14,985 nucleotides of DNA from Nitrospirota bacterium (lineage in GTDB: Bacteria; Nitrospirota; CAKKRA01; 9FT-COMBO-42-15), in assembly GCA_016214425.1 (NCBI GenBank), contig JACRON010000070.1, positions 1 through 14,985 on the forward strand, in the 5' to 3' direction. The notes below the pieces were generated by a model. It did no database searches and had not been told where the DNA came from. It saw only the letters and a program-made list of their open reading frames with translations. Made by a program: the position numbers and the translations under genes. Positions 1 to 6,539 of this stretch are shown one piece after another. Every line of letters starts with the position of its first letter. The stretch's first letter is position 1.

Positions 1-1
1 T

Positions 2-187
2 AAATATGAATTCTGGGCAAAAACAAATATGCCCAAGATTATTGAAAGTGAAGAATTCTTTTTCCAAAAGATAAATTACATTCATTCAAATCCAGTGCGT
101 AAGCAATATGTTAAAAGACAGGAAGAATGGGTGTGGTCATCTGCAAATCCTGATAGTAAAATTATTGTTGAGAGGGTACCATTGTGA
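2..187 (+). CDS. REP-associated tyrosine transposase (RAYT / Y1_Tnp), C-terminal end only
   Basis: The frame is open from the left edge to the TGA at 185-187 and gives about 61 residues; the start lies outside the window. The segment KINYIHSNPVRKQYVKR followed by a Trp-rich WVWSSAN stretch is the hallmark C-terminus of the RAYT branch of IS200-like Y1 transposases (family pattern: YIHxNPVRxxLV...YxxSS). These enzymes process REP-type palindromic hairpins on single-stranded DNA. The catalytic HUH and Tyr residues would lie upstream and cannot be checked. A perfect 11-bp inverted repeat begins 7 nt after the stop and could be its hairpin substrate or a terminator. Family assignment rests on recognition of the C-terminal motif only. 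Confidence 0.75.
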   Translation, partial: KYEFWAKTNMPKIIESEEFFFQKINYIHSNPVRKQYVKRQEEWVWSSANPDSKIIVERVPL

Positions 188-193
188 AATATT

Positions 194-218
194 TGGTTCA
201 GGTTACAAACCTGAACCA
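194..218. repeat. 11-bp perfect inverted repeat next to the RAYT gene
   Basis: TGGTTCAGGTT, loop ACA, then AACCTGAACCA: a perfect 11-bp stem with a 3-nt loop. It starts 7 nt after the transposase stop. Position and shape fit a REP-like hairpin, but no T-tract follows, so it is not a good intrinsic terminator. Confidence 0.7.
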
Positions 219-228
219 GCCAAAGTAG

Positions 229-245
229 GGTGGGCTGTGCCCACC
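229..245. repeat. Short palindrome GGTGGGC-TGT-GCCCACC
   Basis: A perfect 7-bp stem with a 3-nt loop inside GTAGGGTGGGC...GCCCACC. From memory this is a widespread type of dispersed intergenic repeat in environmental bacterial genomes. No copy elsewhere in this window was found. Confidence 0.6.
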
Positions 246-319
246 AAATAAAAATGGCAGATGAAACTACTGCCAAAAATTGTCAGTTTTAGGGTCAAAG
301 ATTGTAGGAAATCAGATAT

Positions 320-347
320 GTAGGGGCAGGATATATCCTGCCCCTAC
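320..347. repeat. 28-bp perfect palindrome
   Basis: Arms GTAGGGGCAGGATA and TATCCTGCCCCTAC are exact reverse complements with no spacer. It is the longest perfect palindrome I found in the window and belongs to the GTAGGGG...CCCCTAC style of dispersed repeats. The 432-459 element shares the outer CCCCTAC end, which suggests a common mechanism of spread. Confidence 0.8.
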
Positions 348-402
348 GCATTAATATATTGATTTATAAAGAAAATTTGTTTCAGTCCCTTTCACAACCT
401 TC

Positions 403-418
403 TGGCATGGAAAGTGCA
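403..418 (+). promoter_or_regulatory. Sigma-54-like promoter upstream of pilin 1
   Basis: TGGCATGGAAAGTGCA matches the sigma-54 consensus TGGCACGNNNNTTGCW with substitutions in the sixth base (T for C) and the first T of the TTGC box (G). The essential GG (404-405) and GC (416-417) are at the canonical 12-nt spacing, and a C precedes the first T. Many pilA genes are under RpoN with the PilS/PilR two-component system, so the context fits. The predicted start near 429 would give a leader of about 230 nt carrying several hairpins. No activator site was identified. Confidence 0.5.
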
Positions 419-431
419 ATATAATTACATC

Positions 432-459
432 GTAAGGGCGAACGGCTGTTCGCCCCTAC
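432..459. repeat. Imperfect palindrome GTAAGGGCGAAC-GGCT-GTTCGCCCCTAC
   Basis: Two 12-nt arms pair with one mismatch around a 4-nt loop. It is of the GTAGGGGCGAAC-type dispersed repeat. It begins a few bases after the predicted sigma-54 start site, so it would form the first hairpin of the pilin 1 leader. Confidence 0.7.
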
Positions 460-539
460 ATAACCAATGCCAAAAAGAAAACAGCTCCAGAAGGAGGTGA
501 AGTAAGAAGGGGCAAAAAAAATAATAAGATTACATTGAT

Positions 540-589
540 TAACCCCACCCTTCCTCCCCTTAATTAAGGGGAGGAGTAAGGAGGGGTTA
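540..589. repeat. 50-bp inverted repeat with a perfect 24-bp core
   Basis: The core TCCTCCCCTTAA/TTAAGGGGAGGA (552-575) is a perfect palindrome. Outer arms TAACCCC (540-546) and GGGGTTA (583-589) also pair, with mismatches and a length difference between. This is the AACCCC...GGGGTT style of MITE-like repeat. It has no coding capacity. Confidence 0.75.
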
Positions 590-631
590 CTCAGATTAAT
601 CTGTGTAATCAGTTTTTAGAAATCTGAGTAA
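587..631 (+). promoter_or_regulatory. 11-bp stem in the pilin 1 leader
   Basis: TTACTCAGATT (587-597) and AATCTGAGTAA (621-631) are exact reverse complements separated by 23 nt. The right arm ends 13 nt before the AAGGAGG Shine-Dalgarno (645-651), so the structure could influence pilin mRNA stability or translation. The left arm overlaps the end of the preceding palindrome by 3 nt. A function is inferred only from position. Confidence 0.5.
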
Positions 632-660
632 TTTATCTAACAATAAGGAGGAATTTAAAA

Positions 661-1269
661 ATGTTTAAAAATTTAAGGAACAAAAAAGGTTTTACATTGA
701 TTGAACTGCTCATAGTTGTTGCCATCATCGGCATCCTGGCAGCGATTGCTATTCCGGGCTACATCGGCGCGCAGGAAAAGGCGAGGAAGTCAACCCTCAT
801 AAAAGCCGCTTCATCGGCAGAGTCAGACCTTCAGCACTGGATAAATTCAGCAATAAAAGGTGCTGTTGCTACCAGTCCAGGTGCAGCCCTTATAGAGGTT
901 GATACAAACTGGGATGGGGCAATAACTGTTGCTGATAGTAATAACTTAACCCTGAACGGAGGCATACTTGCTGATCAGGCTGTTGTTACTGCCTATGTAA
1001 CTGCAAGGACTACTCTCGCGACTGCCATGAATGGTATTGAGACCTCACCATGGGCTGGTATGGGAGGTAATGGTGCAGGTCTTGTATTATTTGCAGATGG
1101 TGGAGCCGGGCTTGACCCTGGCCCTGGTGTCGCTGGCTTGGCTGCACAGGTAAGCCTCTATTCTGGGGTTGGCAGCACTATTGCTGTGGTTGGCAGTTCC
1201 AATGGACCTGGTGGAAGCAACAATACCATTCCTGAGCTACTTTCAAGAAAGGTTGTTGGCGCTGAATAA
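661..1269 (+). CDS. Type IV prepilin 1 with EF-hand-like calcium loop
   Basis: A 202-residue prepilin. A 10-residue basic leader ending in Gly (MFKNLRNKKG) precedes FTLIELL, the prepilin peptidase/N-methylation site with Glu at +5, and then a hydrophobic N-terminal helix to about residue 31. The mature protein would be assembled into a pilus or pseudopilus by PilB/PilC-type machinery not in this window. Residues 81-92 read DTNWDGAITVAD, matching all positions of the EF-hand/dockerin loop (D-x-N-x-D-G-x-I-x-x-x-D). The protein contains no cysteine. C-terminal motifs ETSPWAGM and SSNGPGGSN are shared with the next gene, so the two are tandem paralogues. The start has a strong AAGGAGG 9 nt upstream. 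A terminator follows the stop. Confidence 0.9.
   Translation: MFKNLRNKKGFTLIELLIVVAIIGILAAIAIPGYIGAQEKARKSTLIKAASSAESDLQHWINSAIKGAVATSPGAALIEVDTNWDGAITVADSNNLTLNGGILADQAVVTAYVTARTTLATAMNGIETSPWAGMGGNGAGLVLFADGGAGLDPGPGVAGLAAQVSLYSGVGSTIAVVGSSNGPGGSNNTIPELLSRKVVGAE
901..936 (+). other. EF-hand/dockerin-like loop in pilin 1
   Basis: Encodes DTNWDGAITVAD. Asp/Asn occupy positions 1, 3, 5 and 12, Gly position 6 and Ile position 8, the classic calcium-coordinating pattern. Calcium binding is an inference from the motif. Confidence 0.6.
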
Positions 1270-1289
1270 TTGCTTTTCTTGATGATTCT

Positions 1290-1324
1290 TAATGAGGGGC
1301 GTTTTAATGCCCCTCATTATTTTT
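1290..1324 (+). terminator. Intrinsic terminator between pilin 1 and pilin 2
   Basis: TAATGAGGGGC (1290-1300), 8-nt loop, GCCCCTCATTA (1309-1319): a perfect 11-bp stem followed at once by five T (1320-1324). It lies 20 nt after the pilin 1 stop. Its T-tract directly abuts the GGAG (1325-1328) that serves pilin 2, so pilin 2 would depend on read-through or an unseen promoter. Confidence 0.85.
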
Positions 1325-1335
1325 GGAGTGGCTTA

Positions 1336-1965
1336 ATGGGTGGATTAAAGGCTGTTAATGACAAAAATGGCTTTACGCTAATTGAGCTGCTGATTGTAGT
1401 AGCCATTATTGGCATACTTGCATCAATTGCAATACCAGGATATATTGGGTCTCAGGAGAAGTCAAGGAAGTCGGTTATCATAAAAGCAGGAAGGGCATCC
1501 GAATCAGACATGCAGCACTGGATAAATTCTGCTATAAAAGGGGCAGTTCCAACAAATCCAGCAGCTCTACTTATTGAGGTTGATACTGACTGGAATGGCG
1601 CAGTAACTGCTGTTGACTGCACTAACCTTAACCTGTTCAATGTAGATGGCGCAAATGCTGCAAATGCTGCTGCACTTACCTATTCAGGCGCAAGATTCAA
1701 TGCTACCCCCTGCGGCGCTGCTGGTGTTGCTATGAATGGCGCTGAGACCTCGCCATGGGCAGGTATGAATGCATGTGCGCCTCTTGCGCCGTTGTTTATT
1801 GCTGGCGTAGATCCGGGTGCAGGCAATCCAGGCCCGGCCTGTCAGGTTCTTCTTGCGCCTACAGGCGCAAATACTGTTGCAATAGTAACATCATCCAATG
1901 GCCCTGGAGGAAGCAATTCTGCAGGCGCAGAATTAATGACAAGAATGGTTATTGCAAGTCAATAA
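1336..1965 (+). CDS. Type IV prepilin 2, tandem paralogue of pilin 1
   Basis: A 209-residue prepilin from ATG 1336. The longer frame back to a TTG at 1270 is rejected because it would translate through the terminator stem; GGAG at 1325-1328 is 7 nt from ATG 1336. The 12-residue leader MGGLKAVNDKNG ends in Gly before FTLIELL (Glu +5 present), followed by the usual hydrophobic helix. Residues 83-94 read DTDWNGAVTAVD, again an EF-hand-like loop. It shares the QHWINSAIKGAV segment, ETSPWAGM and SSNGPGGSN with pilin 1, but has four cysteines in the globular part where pilin 1 has none, so it may form disulfides. Likely a minor or alternative subunit, because a terminator separates it from pilin 1. 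Confidence 0.9.
   Translation: MGGLKAVNDKNGFTLIELLIVVAIIGILASIAIPGYIGSQEKSRKSVIIKAGRASESDMQHWINSAIKGAVPTNPAALLIEVDTDWNGAVTAVDCTNLNLFNVDGANAANAAALTYSGARFNATPCGAAGVAMNGAETSPWAGMNACAPLAPLFIAGVDPGAGNPGPACQVLLAPTGANTVAIVTSSNGPGGSNSAGAELMTRMVIASQ
1582..1617 (+). other. EF-hand/dockerin-like loop in pilin 2
   Basis: Encodes DTDWNGAVTAVD. Ligand positions 1, 3, 5 and 12 are D, D, N and D, with Gly at 6 and Val at 8. The metal-ligand pattern is kept although several residues differ from pilin 1, which suggests selection on it. Confidence 0.55.
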
Positions 1966-1974
1966 TTTTTTATA

Positions 1975-2003
1975 TTGCATAGAATTGTATTAATTGATAT
2001 AAT
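1975..2003 (+). promoter_or_regulatory. Extended -10 promoter for pilin 3
   Basis: TTGCAT (1975-1980), 17-nt spacer, then TATAAT (1998-2003) preceded by TG one base upstream (1995-1996), which is a perfect extended -10. The weak -35 (3 of 6) is typical of extended -10 promoters. The start would be near 2010, giving a leader of about 23 nt with AGAGGA at 2022-2027. Confidence 0.6.
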
Positions 2004-2032
2004 AGAATCGTTTCAATTGAAAGAGGAAATAT

Positions 2033-2509
2033 ATGAATACCAGAGGCTTCACTTTAATAGAGCTCCTTGTTGTAATAGCTATTATCGGTATTTTAGCTGC
2101 TGTTGCTGTAACCTCTTATATCGGCGTTCAAAGAAGCGCCACGAGGTCAGAGGCGTATACAAACCTTGATACCTTAAGGCTTCTGGAGGAGGATTTTTTT
2201 GCTGATAATAACTGTTACGAGCCTGGTAGCCCTTGCCCTGCCGGCCCTACTACTTATGCAAACACAGCAGCTATTCAGGCTTTTCTTGCCAGATTCCAGC
2301 CAGGCGTAGGGACTAATTATACTTATCAGATAATCGTACAAAACGGCGTTGGGCTGCCAAATCCTGTGCCGGTCCCGTATGCAGGGACAACAGCAGCTTT
2401 AGTCCCAGCTACTACACCTTGTTTCCGCGCTACTGCCACTGGCATTGCAGGCACAAGGGTTGCTGGCGATGTCTTTGCCATAGACTGCAATAACAACAGG
2501 AACTTCTGA
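2033..2509 (+). CDS. Type IV prepilin 3 (PilA/PilE-like, four cysteines)
   Basis: A 158-residue prepilin with a very short 5-residue leader (MNTRG) before FTLIELLVVIAIIGILAA; Glu at +5 is present. The globular domain has four cysteines: a pair at NNCYEPGSPC and a pair bounding the C-terminal region (TPCFRA ... AIDCNNNRNF), as in PilA/PilE subunits with a C-terminal disulfide region. It lacks the EF-hand loop and GPGGSN motifs of pilins 1 and 2, so it is a different subfamily. The start is fixed by AGAGGA five nt upstream and by the leader motif. It has its own promoter. Its last 56 nt recur at 9967-10022 with 51 identities, and its last 38 nt recur in degraded form at 13950-13986. Confidence 0.9.
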   Translation: MNTRGFTLIELLVVIAIIGILAAVAVTSYIGVQRSATRSEAYTNLDTLRLLEEDFFADNNCYEPGSPCPAGPTTYANTAAIQAFLARFQPGVGTNYTYQIIVQNGVGLPNPVPVPYAGTTAALVPATTPCFRATATGIAGTRVAGDVFAIDCNNNRNF

Positions 2510-2619
2510 ATATGCTCATTTAACTAAGGAGTGTGACCTGCATACCAAACCTCTTATGTGAGAAATAAGGAGCATTAAAACAAATTAATCCGGAAACCCA
2601 AACCAAACTCATACCTATA

Positions 2620-4356
2620 TTGAAGTATTTAACAGTATCTATTTTCTTTATATTTTTCTTCTTTTCTTTTCTGCAAAGGCATGTATATAATTATGACTTC
2701 TGGTGGCACCTTGCAACCGGCAAATATATTGTAGAAAATAAATCACTGCCTCAAGATGACCCTTTCTCATATACCTCGCATGAGACCCCAACGAAAAGAA
2801 AATCAACAATATTAAAGGGCTACTGGCTTGCAGAGGTGATTTTTTATAAGGTATATAACTTATGGGATTTAAGAGGAATAATTATATTAAGATCTATCCT
2901 GATGCTTATGGCCTTTTTTTGGGTTTTTTTGACAGCAAAAAAACAAGGGTCTTCCGACTTATTGGCAATAATATTGGTATTAGGAGTTTTTATCTTCTCA
3001 AAGAACACACTTGGAGAACGTCCACAATTGTTCACCTTTTTATCCTTTTCTTTAATCCTTTTTCTTTTAGAAGATTTCAGGGTGAACAAATCGAAGAAAA
3101 TATTTTTAATTCCTATTATTATACTATCTTTATCAAATATGCATCCAGGGTATATTGTATGCATACTACTGATTTCTATCTATCTTATAGGAGAATGTAT
3201 TCTCTTTCTCTTTAAAAAAAAATCTGGCGGCAGCTTTAAAATCCTCTTTGCCATCTGGATTCTAACTGCAATCTTCTCTCTTTGGAATCCCAATGGCTTT
3301 GGCGCTTTCAGAGAATTTCTTTCTGCTGGAAAACATATTGAAGGCATAGTGGAATTCAAGCCTACCTTCTCTGTATATGCAAGCAAAATTGTGCCCTTAG
3401 ATTATTCCTACCTTATTTTCCTTGCCTTCTCTTTATTTGGTCTGCGTTATCTCAGAAAGATTGGAATTGTTCACATGGCACTGCTAAGTGTTTTTACTCT
3501 TATGAGTTTTATTGCAATTAGGTATGTAATATTTTATATGTTTGTATCTGCGCCTATCCTTGCAAAAATAATTATAAATATAAAAGAGGAAAGAATAGTA
3601 AAAAAGTATTTTAAGCTGTTTAAGGTGAGAGAAGGTTTTTTATATATGATTACCACTATCATAGGAATATTTTTTGTTGTTAATTCAATACCTGCTTTAG
3701 CAAGATATGAGTTTAAGGCAGATACTACTTTTGCAGCGCCAAAGGATGCCTCAGATTTTTTGATTGATTTAAAAATAAGTGGCAATATGTTTAATGAGTA
3801 TGGCTTTGGAGGATATTTGATATGGAGACTGTATCCTGAAAAAAAAGTATTTATTGACGGCAGGTCATTAGAGCCTGATGTATATGAGGAATACAAATTT
3901 ATAGCCTCTGCCAGTGTTATGGGAAAGCGATCGTGGGAAGATATTCTAAAAAGCTATAATATTTCGTATATTGTCACACCACCTCTATTGCCGGGAGGAG
4001 AGATTTATCCTATTGTAGATAAGCTGTTTGATAGTGAGGACTGGGTGTTAATATACAGTGATCAACTATCTTTGATTTTTTTGCGGAATGATCCTGAAAA
4101 TATTTCAATTATTAAGAAATTTGCTAAAGATAAAATAGGAGGTTTAAATACGATTATCATACAAGCATCTGCCAGGGCTACATTAAATAAGACGAATCCC
4201 CATTACCTAATAACACTTGGAAAAACTTTTTTTAAAATGGGCCGGTTTGCTGATGCTGAAAAGGCATTTGAAATGGCTTATCAGAGGGACCCTAATAATA
4301 TAGCAATAAAAGAATGGTTAAAGAAAATAAGAGAAAAGAATGCAAACAAGCTTTAA
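2620..4356 (+). CDS. GT-C-like polytopic membrane protein with C-terminal TPR
   Basis: A 578-residue integral membrane protein. After a hydrophobic N-terminal helix comes DFWWHLATG (from Asp26), an acidic motif in the first outer loop, as in GT-C-type glycosyltransferases. About nine hydrophobic helices lie between residues 4 and 358. A soluble part follows with GGYLIWRLYP and KVFIDGR, seen in GT39-like bacterial proteins, and one TPR-like repeat (FFKMGRFADAEKAFEMAYQRDP) near residues 532-560. Adjacency to pilin genes recalls TfpW/PilO-type pilin glycosylation enzymes, but that role is inferred. TTG at 2620 has no nearby Shine-Dalgarno; AAGGAG at 2567-2572 is 11 nt before an in-frame ATT at 2584, so the true start may be a non-standard upstream codon. 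Visibly more AT-rich than the pilin genes. Confidence 0.75.
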   Translation: MKYLTVSIFFIFFFFSFLQRHVYNYDFWWHLATGKYIVENKSLPQDDPFSYTSHETPTKRKSTILKGYWLAEVIFYKVYNLWDLRGIIILRSILMLMAFFWVFLTAKKQGSSDLLAIILVLGVFIFSKNTLGERPQLFTFLSFSLILFLLEDFRVNKSKKIFLIPIIILSLSNMHPGYIVCILLISIYLIGECILFLFKKKSGGSFKILFAIWILTAIFSLWNPNGFGAFREFLSAGKHIEGIVEFKPTFSVYASKIVPLDYSYLIFLAFSLFGLRYLRKIGIVHMALLSVFTLMSFIAIRYVIFYMFVSAPILAKIIINIKEERIVKKYFKLFKVREGFLYMITTIIGIFFVVNSIPALARYEFKADTTFAAPKDASDFLIDLKISGNMFNEYGFGGYLIWRLYPEKKVFIDGRSLEPDVYEEYKFIASASVMGKRSWEDILKSYNISYIVTPPLLPGGEIYPIVDKLFDSEDWVLIYSDQLSLIFLRNDPENISIIKKFAKDKIGGLNTIIIQASARATLNKTNPHYLITLGKTFFKMGRFADAEKAFEMAYQRDPNNIAIKEWLKKIREKNANKL

Positions 4357-4379
4357 AATGCTTAAGTAGATGACGGCTT

Positions 4380-5108
4380 TTAGGGTTCTTTCTGGGCAAT
4401 TGCGACGAGTGATGTTCCTATGGGCAGAGACAGTCCTTTTGAGATGATTCTTTCTATATCAAAAAACCCTTTAAAAAAAACATTAAATAATCTATTTATT
4501 TTAAATAAATCATTATCATTCCTGCTCTTAACCCGCATATATCTCATAGGCAGGTAGAGCGACATAAACATATATTCAATCAGCAATGGATTAAATTTTG
4601 CCTCTGAAAGAGCCTTTTTTAGCGCCTCTTTTGTATACCTTCGCTTGTGTAAAGAAACCTCATCAAACCATCTCCATATCTCAGGCCTCGCAGGAACTGT
4701 TGCCACAATAATCCCTTTATCCTTTACAATCCTGAATGCCTCTCTAAGTAATGAAATATCATCCTGAAAGTGCTCAATCACATCAAAAAGGCCAACTATA
4801 TCAAAACTGTTCTCTTCAAAGGGAAGTTTGTTTGCATCACCCTGCACCAGTTGAAAACCTGGCCATGCCATGTTTATCGCCTCTTGATAATACTCACAGC
4901 CAGTCACATCATAACCCTTTTGAGCAAGAAAGGCGCTCACATTACCTGTGCCGCAACCTATCTCAAGGAATTTTGCAGGAGGTAAAATAAACTTACTGAT
5001 TTTATCGTAAACCCATTTTCTCCGCACATGAAACCAAAAGTAATTTCCCTCAGCCCTTCTCAGACATTCAAAAAAAGATGGATCAAAGTTATTATTTTGC
5101 CTTATCAT
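4380..5108 (-). CDS. Class I SAM-dependent methyltransferase (Methyltransf_11 type)
   Basis: A 242-residue protein. Motif I is FLEIGCGTGNVSAF (about residues 47-60), followed by the acidic end of strand 2 (GCEYY), a motif II-like region with GDANKLPFEENSFDIVGLFDVIEHF and the post-motif segment GIIVATVPA. This is the SmtA/UbiE-like fold; in glycan clusters such enzymes methylate sugars or lipid-linked intermediates, but the substrate cannot be read from sequence. Last gene of the leftward glycan operon, 9 bp downstream of the WbqC-like gene. Convergent with the membrane protein gene, 23 bp apart, with no obvious terminator between them. Confidence 0.85.
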   Translation of the reverse strand: MIRQNNNFDPSFFECLRRAEGNYFWFHVRRKWVYDKISKFILPPAKFLEIGCGTGNVSAFLAQKGYDVTGCEYYQEAINMAWPGFQLVQGDANKLPFEENSFDIVGLFDVIEHFQDDISLLREAFRIVKDKGIIVATVPARPEIWRWFDEVSLHKRRYTKEALKKALSEAKFNPLLIEYMFMSLYLPMRYMRVKSRNDNDLFKINRLFNVFFKGFFDIERIISKGLSLPIGTSLVAIAQKEP

Positions 5109-5117
5109 TCCTCACCT

Positions 5118-5861
5118 TTATGCTTCATCAGCATGCCTGATCTTTACACCATCTGGGGCAGGAATGACCTTCTGACCCGCAAGGATTGCAAGAGATTCAG
5201 GACCGTGGTTGAAAAGAAGGTCTATTATTGAAAGATGTGAGATAAAACCCTGCTCTTTAAGCCAGAGCTGATTGTAATATGGATGTTGATAATTATGCCA
5301 TTCAACAGTTATTCCTTCATCGGTGAAAAATGATTCTTTTAAGTAATTTTTTGCTGAATTTCCGCTCAAGTAGCGTGTGGTATTCAGAAATTTGCATATT
5401 GACAGTAGCTTTTCATTTTTTTGCCCAGCTGAGGGGATTTCAGAAGAGAAATAAATACTTGATTCAAGAGGCAAATATTCCTTTATTTTCAAAATTATGT
5501 CCATATCAACATCTATAAGAAAAGTATAATTTCTTTTGTAAATGCCATTTATTAGTTCCATAATTTCTTTAAAGTATTTTGCCCTTGAATAAAAACTTTT
5601 AAGACTCTTAAAGTGCTTTTTCTGCCACGGTTTTGTATTGTCAATCTTAACATCCCTTATTAACTTCTTCCTTGCATCCGCTGATTTAACTGGGACTGTC
5701 AGCCACATCGCACCATGAGGCGTTTTGATTCTATTTCTACTGCGCCAGTCTCTAACAGTATACTGCACATCATCAAAAATAAGAAATATGTCTGATCTAC
5801 GCATAAGGTCAAAAAAACCGAGCCATGGCAGATAGCCTGGTTGAAGTATAACAATCTTCAT
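5118..5861 (-). CDS. WbqC-like family protein
   Basis: A 247-residue protein matching the WbqC family along its length: QPGYLPWLGFFDLM at residues 7-20, FDDVQYTVRDWRSRNRIK, WLTVPV, and near the C-terminus SIIDLLFNHGPESL. The family is found in O-antigen and surface polysaccharide clusters, often beside aminosugar genes; its biochemical role is poorly defined and I do not assign one. Its start overlaps the stop of the upstream methyltransferase (ATGA, 5858-5861), so the two are translationally coupled. Confidence 0.85.
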   Translation of the reverse strand: MKIVILQPGYLPWLGFFDLMRRSDIFLIFDDVQYTVRDWRSRNRIKTPHGAMWLTVPVKSADARKKLIRDVKIDNTKPWQKKHFKSLKSFYSRAKYFKEIMELINGIYKRNYTFLIDVDMDIILKIKEYLPLESSIYFSSEIPSAGQKNEKLLSICKFLNTTRYLSGNSAKNYLKESFFTDEGITVEWHNYQHPYYNQLWLKEQGFISHLSIIDLLFNHGPESLAILAGQKVIPAPDGVKIRHADEA

Positions 5862-6499
5862 TTAAAGATACCCACTGTTATTTTCCAGAGTGGATAAGAG
5901 GTAACAATTGTTACTTTCCTGCTTAAATTTTTGTAAATAAAACTGAAAAAGGCGTCAACAGAAGGATAAAACAATCTTGTATCTTTGTAATCTGGAGAGG
6001 GCGTCATAAGATTAAAAATCGCTCCTTTTTTACATAATTGAAACATTAATTCAATGGTATGCAGAACATATTTTTCATAAGTCGCGTCTGCAATGTGCTC
6101 TTTTACATTAAAGATGCCGCTGCTTATGACAAAATCAAACTTTTTCTTGAAACAATATGATTTGAACTCGCCAACATATAAATTATCCTTTAACTCAGGA
6201 TATCTTGTTTTTGCCTCTGTTATCATTTCATCAACCAAATCTATCCCAAAGTAATAGATATCGTCATTCATCTTTCTTTCCTTCAAGAATTCATAAAAGG
6301 CCCCATACCCGCAGCCGACTTCAAAGATAGAAAAGGTCTTTAAGGAAGGGTAGTAAAAATAGATTGTATCAATAATATACTTGAAGCTTTGTGATTGGGC
6401 TTCTTTATCCTTCCAATCCACCCCTTTCGGGGTGTCGCCAAACTGACGAAACTTATTTTTAAAATAATTTTTATAAAATTTATCTATATCTTCATTCAT
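5858..6499 (-). CDS. Class I SAM-dependent methyltransferase
   Basis: A 213-residue protein with motif I FEVGCGYGAFYEFL, the acidic strand-2 end FGIDLVDEMI, and FDFVISSGIFNV at the motif II region. The later fold is less standard (LMTPSPDYKD, LFYPSVDAFFSF). It is distinct from the other methyltransferase in the operon, so two different methylations may be involved. It sits 40 bp after the GT2 gene and overlaps the WbqC-like gene by 4 bp. The substrate is unknown. Confidence 0.8.
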   Translation of the reverse strand: MNEDIDKFYKNYFKNKFRQFGDTPKGVDWKDKEAQSQSFKYIIDTIYFYYPSLKTFSIFEVGCGYGAFYEFLKERKMNDDIYYFGIDLVDEMITEAKTRYPELKDNLYVGEFKSYCFKKKFDFVISSGIFNVKEHIADATYEKYVLHTIELMFQLCKKGAIFNLMTPSPDYKDTRLFYPSVDAFFSFIYKNLSRKVTIVTSYPLWKITVGIFK

Positions 6500-6539
6500 C
6501 GGATATATGCCTTTTAGCTGCTATTTATAAGATATAAGG

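Noticed and set aside
82..276. 64-codon minus-strand open frame at the left end
   Set aside because: It is antisense to the RAYT C-terminus, whose family motif is clear, and runs through two palindromic repeats.
420..425. TATAAT at 420-425 as a sigma-70 promoter of pilin 1
   Set aside because: No acceptable -35 lies 16-18 nt upstream; the overlapping sigma-54-type element fits better.
1270..1335. N-terminal extension of pilin 2 from a TTG at 1270
   Set aside because: It would translate across the intrinsic terminator and add 22 residues before the normal prepilin leader. ATG 1336 has its own GGAG.
1755..2169. Two short plus-strand frames (75 and 64 codons) in the pilin 2-pilin 3 region
   Set aside because: They are other-frame shadows of pilin 2 and pilin 3 and cross the pilin 3 promoter; no family motif.
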